Shown: one piece after another, positions 1 to 5,119 of the stretch
How positions within the stretch are numbered: the first letter of the stretch is position 1
Layout: each line of letters begins with the position of its first letter
Source of the DNA: Bacteroidales bacterium
GTDB taxonomy: Bacteria > Bacteroidota > Bacteroidia > Bacteroidales > JAAUTT01
Direction of reading: 5' to 3'
Length of the DNA: 5,951 nt
NCBI GenBank assembly: GCA_025350365.1
Contig: JANXXY010000218.1
Span: forward strand, 1 to 5,951
The notes under the pieces: generated by a model
Database searches by the model: none
What the model saw: only the letters and a program-made list of their open reading frames with translations
What the model was told of the DNA's origin: nothing
Position numbers and translations under genes: made by a program

Positions 1-387
1 AGTGACGGTCTTTTAGACAAGGCCCAGACCATGCTCGATGAGGCGTTAAAACTACATCCCGATTCATCGGAATGCATGGTGGTGCAAGGATTTATACATG
101 TGGGCCGAATTATGGTCGACCCGATGAGCCGTGGTGCAGAATATTCGCAATTGGCCGGTGCAGCTTTTCAGAAGTCGATTGCACTGAATCCTTCAAATCC
201 CCGTGGTTATTATATGAGAGGTGTCACAGTACTTAACACTCCCGATTTTTATGGTGGCGGAAAAGTTCCTGCCAAACCGATACTTACAATGGCCATGGAA
301 AGATACGAAGCATTTAAACCAAGCACTCCACTTTCTCCAAACTGGGGTAAAGATCAATGTCAAAAGCAATTAGATGCTTGTCAGTAA
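1..387 (+). CDS. TPR-repeat protein, C-terminal part (5' end outside window)
   Basis: The reading frame is open from the first base to a TAA at 385-387, so only the last 128 residues are present and the start lies upstream. The visible part holds helix-turn-helix units typical of tetratricopeptide repeats: 'KAQTMLDEALKLHPDSSE' near residues 7-24 and 'AAFQKSIALNPSNPRGYYMRG' further on, each with the usual Ala/Leu pattern and Pro at the turn. After these comes a tail with 'YGGGK', 'FKPSTPLSPNWGK' and a final Cys. I recognise this kind of ending (GGGK, then F-x-P-x-x-P-x-x-P-N-W-G-K) from Bacteroidetes TPR proteins of unknown role. TPRs mediate protein-protein contacts; no enzyme motif is visible. 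A hairpin terminator follows 21 bases after the stop, so the gene ends its own transcription unit. The TPR assignment is fairly sure; the specific role is unknown. Confidence 0.85.
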   Translation, partial: SDGLLDKAQTMLDEALKLHPDSSECMVVQGFIHVGRIMVDPMSRGAEYSQLAGAAFQKSIALNPSNPRGYYMRGVTVLNTPDFYGGGKVPAKPILTMAMERYEAFKPSTPLSPNWGKDQCQKQLDACQ

Positions 388-408
388 TTTTTCCAGACAA
401 TATATTTA
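378..408 (+). promoter_or_regulatory. Possible weak promoter for the histidine kinase operon
   Basis: TTG at 378-380 and TATATTTA at 401-408 are 20 bases apart. This matches the Bacteroidetes pattern TTG-N17-23-TAnnTTTG except for the last base of the -7 box. Transcription would begin near 413-416, inside the first arm of the terminator hairpin. It is the best match I see upstream of the kinase, but AT-rich sequence yields such matches by chance. Read-through past the terminator is the alternative. Confidence 0.3.
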
Positions 409-457
409 AAACTGCCGGCAGAATTGATTGGAATCTGCCGGTGGTTTATTATTTTTA
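409..457 (+). terminator. Rho-independent terminator after the first TPR gene
   Basis: Bases 409-422 pair with 434-447. The core CCGGCAGA/TCTGCCGG is perfect, followed by G-U and U-G wobbles and then AAAC/GTTT, giving a 14-bp stem with an 11-nt loop (423-433). The downstream stretch TTTATTATTTTT supplies the U-rich tail. It lies just behind the TPR stop codon. It also contains a TTG at 424 in frame with the next gene, which argues against that TTG being the kinase start. Confidence 0.8.
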
Positions 458-462
458 ACCAT

Positions 463-1494
463 ATGCATTTTAATACAAAAACCGTCCGCCAGATTTTTCT
501 TATTTTCGTTATTGGGATAGCTATCGGCAATATTTCGACCATGCTTTTTAACGTAGATAATTTTTTCAACTGGCAGGACTTCCTTTTACGCTCTTTTTAT
601 TCTGTTATTTTGACCTTATTTTTCTATAAAGGAAATGAGGCAATTATTAAATACCTGAATAAAAAAAATTCGTGGGTAAAAAACACACGTATGATTGTGA
701 TTAAACATATTGTAGCTACTGTTACATACTCTTTATCTGTTATTTTTATTTTTTATCTATATATATGGTATTTCTTAATGCATCAAAAAAACCTACATGG
801 TTTTATTGTTAATTTCCGCATAGGTTTTTATTTATGTTTTTCAATTACAGCAATATGGACTTTAATCAATTATGCCAACTACTTCTTTAAATACTGGAAA
901 AATGCACTAATACGCGAGGAACAGCTTAAACGTGAAAGCCTTGCCTTGCAATATGAATCGCTTAAAAATCAGGTAAACCCGCATTTTCTATTCAATTGTT
1001 TAAACATTTTAACCTCACTGATTGAGCGTGATAAAGAGTCGTCCATAAAATTTGTGAAACAATTATCGGATGTATTCCGATATGTGTTGGATCAGAACGT
1101 CAGAGAACTCGTAGATGCGGATACCGAACTGAAATTTGTTGAGTCGTACCTTTATCTTCAAAGGATTCGTTTTGGCGAAAACATTCATATATCGATAGAA
1201 ATAGCTGATCATAACTTTAAAATTGTACCTATGGCCTTGCAATTACTTATTGAAAATGCCATTAAACACAACACCATTTCACATGAGAACCCTCTTACTA
1301 TATCTATATTCGACCATGCTGAATTCATCTCTGTGGTCAATAATTTTCAGAAAAAAACTATTATTCCCGATTCCAGTGGTATTGGACTTAAAACCTTATC
1401 CTTTCAATACGAGTTTATTTCGGGTAAAAACATTGAAATTATACCCGGAAACGATTTCTTTACAGTAAATCTCCCAAAGGTAAAAGCTAAATGA
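463..1494 (+). CDS. Sensor histidine kinase, LytS/YehU (His_kinase) family
   Basis: This inner-membrane histidine kinase (343 aa) would phosphorylate the response regulator encoded directly downstream. Four hydrophobic segments lie near residues 10-29, 40-56, 82-106 and 118-142. A short charged helix (about 143-170) follows, then the cytoplasmic kinase core. The H-box NPHFLFN carries the predicted phospho-acceptor His174. The N-box is LLIENAIKHN (261-270), and a short G-box SGIGLK (305-310) closes the ATP site, as is usual for this family. No separate extracellular or PAS/GAF sensor domain is present, so the stimulus is probably sensed in or near the membrane and cannot be named. I chose ATG 463; an in-frame TTG at 424 would add 13 residues but lies inside the terminator loop. 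The stop TGA overlaps the next gene's ATG (ATGA, 1491-1494), indicating translational coupling. Confidence 0.93.
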   Translation: MHFNTKTVRQIFLIFVIGIAIGNISTMLFNVDNFFNWQDFLLRSFYSVILTLFFYKGNEAIIKYLNKKNSWVKNTRMIVIKHIVATVTYSLSVIFIFYLYIWYFLMHQKNLHGFIVNFRIGFYLCFSITAIWTLINYANYFFKYWKNALIREEQLKRESLALQYESLKNQVNPHFLFNCLNILTSLIERDKESSIKFVKQLSDVFRYVLDQNVRELVDADTELKFVESYLYLQRIRFGENIHISIEIADHNFKIVPMALQLLIENAIKHNTISHENPLTISIFDHAEFISVVNNFQKKTIIPDSSGIGLKTLSFQYEFISGKNIEIIPGNDFFTVNLPKVKAK

Positions 1495-2261
1495 TAACCA
1501 ATATAGTAGTTATAGAAGACGAGACACTTGCCGCCGAACGACTGATTGCTTTGGTGAGCGAAATTGACAAGAAATTAATTGTTAAGGCGCAACTCGATAG
1601 CGTGTCCACGTCAGTAAAATGGTTTTTGGCAAACCCTGCTCCCGATTTGGTTTTCATGGATATTCAACTTGCAGATGGATTATGCTTTGAGATTTTTGAT
1701 AAGACCACGGTTGATTCTCCTGTTATTTTTACCACTGCTTATAACGAATATGCTTTAAAGGCATTTAAAGTAAACAGTATTGATTATCTTTTAAAACCCA
1801 TTGATAAAGAAGAGCTTCAAGCTTCGATTGCAAAATATCGCCGGATTAATTCTTCCGTCAGCAAAGCCAAACCTATGGCGCCTGAATTGATAAAACAGGT
1901 GATGCAAATGATTCAAAACCCATACAAATCGAGGTTTGTAATACGTCTGGGCGAGCATATCAAGACAATTCATTTGGATGATATTGCCTTCTTTTATAGT
2001 AATGAAAAATCGACGTTTATACGTACCCTTGCCGGTCGCGATTATGCCATGGATATTTCATTGGATCAATTGGAGGTCGAAACTGATCCTGGTAAATATT
2101 TCCGTGTGAGTCGTAAATACTTCGTTGCCTTGTTGTCCATTAAGGACATTATCTCATACAGAGGGAGCCGGTTGAAGGTTGTTATCACAGGTTCCGAAAA
2201 AGACGAGATACTTGTTAGCCGCGAAAAAGTAACGGAGTTTAAAAAATGGCTGGAAGGGTGA
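1491..2261 (+). CDS. LytTR-family response regulator (LytR/AlgR type)
   Basis: This 256-aa cytoplasmic DNA-binding response regulator is the partner of the preceding kinase. The receiver domain occupies about residues 4-120: acidic pocket Glu9-Asp10-Glu11, phospho-acceptor Asp57 in 'FMDIQL', switch Thr82 in 'IFTTAYNEYALKAF', and conserved Lys102 in 'YLLKP'. A linker (about 121-148) leads to a LytTR DNA-binding domain to the C-terminus, recognisable from 'SRFVIRLGEHIKTI', 'IAFFYSNEKSTFI', 'LDQLE', 'YFRVSRKYFVALLSIKDI' and 'ILVSREKVTEFKKWL'. Length and order are standard for the family, and all key receiver residues are intact. The start overlaps the kinase stop by 4 bp, so the two are co-transcribed. 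No terminator hairpin follows the stop, so some transcripts could run on toward metK. Target genes cannot be inferred; I found no convincing pair of LytTR-box repeats in the window. Confidence 0.95.
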   Translation: MITNIVVIEDETLAAERLIALVSEIDKKLIVKAQLDSVSTSVKWFLANPAPDLVFMDIQLADGLCFEIFDKTTVDSPVIFTTAYNEYALKAFKVNSIDYLLKPIDKEELQASIAKYRRINSSVSKAKPMAPELIKQVMQMIQNPYKSRFVIRLGEHIKTIHLDDIAFFYSNEKSTFIRTLAGRDYAMDISLDQLEVETDPGKYFRVSRKYFVALLSIKDIISYRGSRLKVVITGSEKDEILVSREKVTEFKKWLEG

Positions 2262-2298
2262 CCAAACAACAAATTCTATTTTCGATTTCAGTGATTTA

Positions 2299-2327
2299 TT
2301 TGTATTAAAAATATATTCGTATATTTG
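2299..2327 (+). promoter_or_regulatory. metK promoter, Bacteroidetes type
   Basis: TTTG at 2299-2302 and TATATTTG at 2320-2327 are separated by 17 bases. The -7 box matches TAnnTTTG exactly. Transcription would start around 2332-2335, placing the RNA 5' end only a few bases before the riboswitch-like element and giving a leader of about 120 nt before the metK ATG. Confidence 0.7.
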
Positions 2328-2338
2328 CACCCGTAAAA

Positions 2339-2389
2339 GTGGAAAGATTTGATTTGATTGCAACCACACAAAAAAATGCTAAAGCGAGG
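2339..2389 (+). promoter_or_regulatory. SAM-II-like riboswitch aptamer in the metK leader
   Basis: This part of the leader resembles the SAM-II aptamer, an H-type pseudoknot that binds S-adenosylmethionine. Seen in the sequence: a short stem P1, GTGG (2339-2342) with CCAC (2364-2367); a loop running from GATTT to ATTGCAA (2346-2363), the same length and same two ends as I recall in the crystallised Agrobacterium SAM-II; an A-rich joining strand (2368-2376); and TGCTAAAG (2377-2384), matching the conserved 3' strand. GCA (2360-2362) can pair with TGC (2377-2379), and TT (2358-2359) with AA (2381-2382), forming the pseudoknot helix. Position upstream of the SAM synthase gene fits. Weak points are a P1 of only 4 bp, two or three extra A residues before GATTT, and an irregular outer P2 helix. 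SAM-II is best known from alphaproteobacteria; I recall reports in Bacteroidetes but could not check. A covariance-model search was not possible. Confidence 0.55.
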
Positions 2390-2451
2390 TTTTTTGCAAT
2401 TAACATTTTCTTTCCAACCCCTTTATTTAATTACACTTAATTTATTCTTGT

Positions 2452-3717
2452 ATGGGATATTTATTTACTTCCGAGTCCGTTTCCGAAGGACATCCGGATA
2501 AAGTTGCCGATCAGATTTCTGATGCTCTGCTTGACGAATTTTTGCGTTGCGACCCCGATTCAAAGGTGGCTTGCGAAACTCTTTGTACTACTGGGTTGGT
2601 GGTATTAAGCGGCGAGGTTCGTACCAACGGCTATGTTGATGTGCAAAAAACTGCCCGTGAAGTGATCCGTAAAATAGGATACACAAAAGCCGAATACATG
2701 TTCGACGCTGATTCATGCGGTGTTATCTCGTCGATTCATGAACAATCGGCCGATATCAATCAGGGCGTTGTTCGTCAAAAGGAAGAAGATCAGGGCGCCG
2801 GCGACCAGGGAATGATGTTTGGTTATGCCAGCAAGGACACTGATACGTATATGCCTTTAACACTAAGCCTTGCACATGAATTATTGCTTGAACTTGCCGT
2901 GATACGCCGTGAAGATAAAACGGTGAAATATCTTCGTCCCGATGCCAAATCGCAGGTAACCATTGAATACGACGATAATAACCAGCCATTGCGGGTTCAT
3001 ACCATCGTAATTTCAACCCAGCACGACGATTTCGACACGGAGGCCAAGATGCAGGCCGCCATCAAGAAAGATGTTCAGGATATTTTGATTCCACGGGTTA
3101 TAGCCAAATTACCGGAACGTGTAAAAAAATTGTTCAAAAACGATTACATTCTACATGTAAACCCAACCGGCAAATTTGTTATCGGCGGTCCTCATGGGGA
3201 TACAGGGTTAACAGGTCGCAAGATTATTGTAGACACTTATGGCGGCAAAGGAGCTCATGGCGGGGGCGCTTTCTCTGGTAAAGACTCATCAAAAGTTGAC
3301 CGCTCAGCCGCTTATGCCGCTCGTCATATTGCTAAAAACCTTGTTGCAGCCGGTGTTGCAGACGAAATACTCGTTCAGGTTGCCTATGCCATTGGCGTGG
3401 CTCAGCCGGTGGGTTTATATGTTAACACCTACGGAACTTCGAAAGTGAAGGCTACGGATGGCGAAATTGCAGCCAAAGTAAACAAGCTATTTGATATGCG
3501 TCCGTTTGCTATTGTAAAACGTTTCGGACTGAAGAATCCTATATTCCTGGAAACAGCGGCTTATGGTCATTTTGGTCGTGAACCATTTACTAAAAAAGTT
3601 AAATTTTATACTAACGGTAATGGAACCAACAGCCAGGTGATTGAAAAAGAGGTTGAATTCTTTGGTTGGGAAAAACTGGATTTCGTTGACCAGATTAAAA
3701 AAGAATTCTCTATTTAA
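2452..3717 (+). CDS. metK: S-adenosylmethionine synthase (methionine adenosyltransferase)
   Basis: This cytoplasmic enzyme makes S-adenosylmethionine from methionine and ATP, releasing phosphate and pyrophosphate; the product is the cell's main methyl donor. At 421 aa it is longer than the E. coli enzyme (384 aa). The extra residues lie in the middle and in the C-terminal region (a Lys/Asn-rich stretch after 'AAYGHFGREPF'), a length I associate with Bacteroidetes MetK. Diagnostic motifs are all intact: FTSESVSEGHPDK (5-17, with His14 and Asp16), GAGDQGMMFGYA (115-126), NPTGKFVIGGPHGDTGLTGR (237-256), DTYGG (261-265), and the phosphate-binding GGGAFSGKD (270-278) followed by KVDRSAAYAAR. The ATG fits the family N-terminus exactly; no Shine-Dalgarno sequence precedes it. 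The gene has its own promoter and leader and ends at a strong terminator, so it is probably monocistronic. The leader suggests feedback control by its own product. Confidence 0.99.
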   Translation: MGYLFTSESVSEGHPDKVADQISDALLDEFLRCDPDSKVACETLCTTGLVVLSGEVRTNGYVDVQKTAREVIRKIGYTKAEYMFDADSCGVISSIHEQSADINQGVVRQKEEDQGAGDQGMMFGYASKDTDTYMPLTLSLAHELLLELAVIRREDKTVKYLRPDAKSQVTIEYDDNNQPLRVHTIVISTQHDDFDTEAKMQAAIKKDVQDILIPRVIAKLPERVKKLFKNDYILHVNPTGKFVIGGPHGDTGLTGRKIIVDTYGGKGAHGGGAFSGKDSSKVDRSAAYAARHIAKNLVAAGVADEILVQVAYAIGVAQPVGLYVNTYGTSKVKATDGEIAAKVNKLFDMRPFAIVKRFGLKNPIFLETAAYGHFGREPFTKKVKFYTNGNGTNSQVIEKEVEFFGWEKLDFVDQIKKEFSI

Positions 3718-3724
3718 AATAATT

Positions 3725-3767
3725 AAACCTGCCAGATTTTAAAAACCTGGCAGGTTTGTTTATTTTG
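3725..3767. terminator. Bidirectional terminator between metK and the gldA-like gene
   Basis: AAACCTGCCAG (3725-3735) pairs perfectly with CTGGCAGGTTT (3747-3757): 11 bp with an 11-nt loop. On the plus strand GTTTATTTTGTT follows, giving a U-rich tail for metK. Read on the minus strand the same stem is followed by TTTAATTATTTT and lies just 2 bases past the stop codon of the convergent ABC gene (TAA at 3762-3760). One hairpin thus serves both genes. Confidence 0.88.
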
Positions 3768-4668
3768 TTAACTCCTGAAACACCTCTTCAAGACTCTTTT
3801 CCTGTTTTTGCATCGATAATACTGAATATCCCTTCTCAACGGCAAATTTGAAAATGCTCTCGCGAATATCAATGCCATTACTATTACTAACCAACCAGCT
3901 GTCCCCTTTTACCTTAAGCACTTTGTCTACCAAAGGAATCTTTTGAACAATACTTTCATCCAATACCTTATTAAATTCCACTAACACAATAAAACCAGCC
4001 TGTGCCGTATGCTGATAAATCTCGCCTGTGCGGTCATTTGCCACAATCTCCCCTTTATTGATAATGATGATACGGTCACAAATTGCCTCCACCTCCTGCA
4101 TGATATGGGTTGACAACAAAATCGTTTTACTTTTCCCGGCTTCGGAAATAAGGTTGCGGATTTCTACAATCTGATTCGGGTCAAGGCCTGTAGTAGGTTC
4201 ATCAAGCACCAGCACCGCCGGATCGTGAATAAGTGCCTGAGCCAGACCAACACGTTGCCGATAGCCTTTTGACAGTGCTCCAATTTTCTTATGTTGCTCC
4301 CTATCAAGGCCTGTGAGTCCAATAATTTCCGATATTCTGCCCTGAAGATTTTTTACATTGTAAATTCCTCCAACAAATTCAAGGTATTCTTTCACATACA
4401 TCTCAGGATATAAAGGGTTTTGCTCAGGAAGATAACCAATATGCCTGCGGACTTCCAGAGATTGTTCCATCACATCAAAACCATTCACTTCAGCATTACC
4501 CGACGATGGGGGCAGATAACCGCAAATAATTTTCATCATCGTTGACTTACCGGCGCCATTTGGGCCGATAAACCCAACAATTTCACCGGATTTTATTTCA
4601 AATGAAACATTATTCAAGGCTTTTTGCTTGCCATATAGTTTGGTAATATTCTCTACCTTTATCGACAT
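3760..4668 (-). CDS. gldA: ABC transporter ATP-binding protein, GldA-like
   Basis: This 302-aa cytoplasmic ATPase would power a membrane export or remodelling complex. Motifs seen: Walker A GPNGAGKST (35-43), Q-loop region GYLPEQNPLY (78-87), signature LSKGYRQR (132-139) in place of the common LSGGQ, Walker B VLVLDEPTTGLDP (152-164) and the H-loop His188 in LLSTHIM. 'GYLPE-x-NPLY', 'LSKGYRQRVGLA', 'DPNQ-x-x-EIR' and 'STHIMQEVEAICDR' match what I remember of Flavobacterium GldA almost word for word. A C-terminal extension (about 215-302) ends in 'SLEEVFQELTK', again like GldA. In flavobacteria GldA works with membrane proteins GldF and GldG in gliding; neither is adjacent here, and GldA-like ATPases occur in non-gliding Bacteroidetes, so motility should not be assumed. 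I chose ATG 4668; an in-frame TTG at 4674 would add only two residues. Confidence 0.88.
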   Translation of the reverse strand: MSIKVENITKLYGKQKALNNVSFEIKSGEIVGFIGPNGAGKSTMMKIICGYLPPSSGNAEVNGFDVMEQSLEVRRHIGYLPEQNPLYPEMYVKEYLEFVGGIYNVKNLQGRISEIIGLTGLDREQHKKIGALSKGYRQRVGLAQALIHDPAVLVLDEPTTGLDPNQIVEIRNLISEAGKSKTILLSTHIMQEVEAICDRIIIINKGEIVANDRTGEIYQHTAQAGFIVLVEFNKVLDESIVQKIPLVDKVLKVKGDSWLVSNSNGIDIRESIFKFAVEKGYSVLSMQKQEKSLEEVFQELTK

Positions 4669-4699
4669 AATCAATACATTAACGAAAAATATAAAAACC

Positions 4700-4707
4700 C
4701 AAATTTA
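4700..4707 (-). promoter_or_regulatory. Promoter -7 box for the gldA-like gene
   Basis: Read on the minus strand the bases are TAAATTTG, an exact TAnnTTTG match. Transcription would start near 4694, leaving a leader of about 25 nt before the ATG at 4668. No good TTTG -33 box is seen at the expected distance; only a TTCTTTTTC-like stretch lies there. Confidence 0.45.
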
Positions 4708-4772
4708 ATGAATTTAGTGAAAGAAAAAGAAGATCAGTCGTCTGCTAATTATAAGATGAATTAAAACAATAC

Positions 4773-4882
4773 GTTTAATTAAGGCTGAAAGCCTTGAAGC
4801 GCTATCGCAGGGCAACGCCCAGTGTGATAAAAATTGTGTTTAATCAAGAGCGTAAGCTTTCGCCCTTGCAGGGCTATGCTTA
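4773..4882. repeat. REP-like palindromic repeat element
   Basis: The block is a series of short hairpins. AAGGCT-GAA-AGCCTT spans 4781-4795. GGGC-AAC-GCCC spans 4810-4820, with weaker outer pairing. TAAGC (4853-4857) pairs with GCTTA (4878-4882) around an inner GCCC-TTGCA-GGGC (4862-4874). The segments 4773-4795 and 4838-4860 are imperfect direct repeats (17 of 23 bases), both beginning GTTTAAT. It is visibly more GC-rich than the flanking AT-rich DNA. It resembles dispersed intergenic palindromes of the 'AGGGCAACGCCC' kind that I recall from Bacteroidetes genomes. Only one copy is in the window, so its dispersal is inferred; a small non-autonomous transposon remnant is the alternative. Confidence 0.55.
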
Positions 4883-5019
4883 ACGACATTGAAATAATAC
4901 TGATAGTTTGAACCTGGTATTTCATCGAAATAAAAGCCGTATCCTTAAAATTATTATATTTCACCACCATCATTCTCTTCGTATTTTCACCCGGCAGCTT
5001 TTTATTATGCTGCCAGCCA

Positions 5020-5035
5020 ATCAAAATATTTTGAT
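5020..5035. promoter_or_regulatory. Perfect 16-bp palindrome, possible operator
   Basis: ATCAAAATATTTTGAT is perfectly self-complementary over 16 bases. Its right half contains the TTTG (5030-5033) used here as the -33 box of the downstream TPR gene. Position and symmetry suit the binding site of a dimeric regulator. In AT-rich DNA such palindromes also occur by chance, and no regulator is identified. Confidence 0.35.
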
Positions 5036-5059
5036 AATAAAAATGAATTTCTATATTTG
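5030..5059 (+). promoter_or_regulatory. Promoter of the second TPR gene, Bacteroidetes type
   Basis: TTTG (5030-5033) and TATATTTG (5052-5059) are 18 bases apart, with the -7 box matching TAnnTTTG exactly. Transcription would begin near 5065, giving a leader of about 55 nt before ATG 5120. Confidence 0.65.
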
Positions 5060-5119
5060 TGTTAACATTAATGCTTTAAAATTGTATTAGAACAGTACTA
5101 ATCTCAACACATAAAACTT

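Larger units (their letters stand above)
4669..5119. other. Non-coding region between divergent genes
   Basis: These 451 bases hold no convincing gene. From left to right they contain the promoter of the gldA-like gene, a palindromic REP-like block (4773-4882), a stretch with no visible structure (about 4885-4990), a 6-bp hairpin GGCAGC/GCTGCC (4993-4998 with 5009-5014, loop TTTTTATTAT) without a U tail, a 16-bp perfect palindrome, and the promoter of the downstream TPR gene. Short open frames on both strands here show no family resemblance and cross the repeat block. Confidence 0.75.

Noticed and set aside
424..462. N-terminal extension of the kinase from a TTG at 424
   Set aside because: The TTG and the 13 extra codons overlap the terminator loop and stem; ATG 463 gives a normal N-terminus for the family.
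2376..2501. A 41-codon open frame beginning at an ATG inside the SAM-II-like element and overlapping the metK start out of frame
   Set aside because: It has no ribosome-binding signal and a hydrophobic, low-complexity product, and its ATG is part of the conserved aptamer strand; most likely chance.
2756..3016. An 86-codon minus-strand frame inside metK
   Set aside because: It is a shadow of the metK coding sequence, whose own frame is fully conserved; no independent start signal is seen.
4770..4850. GTTTAAT-containing repeats as LytTR-box binding sites
   Set aside because: The two copies are 65 bases apart, far more than the roughly two helical turns typical of LytTR direct repeats, and they belong to the hairpin block.
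4779..5024. An 81-codon minus-strand frame
   Set aside because: It runs through the palindromic repeat block, resembles no family, and reads like translated REP-like DNA.
4908..5090. A 60-codon plus-strand frame
   Set aside because: It spans the palindrome and promoter of the next gene, has no family resemblance, and consists of AT-rich spacer sequence.
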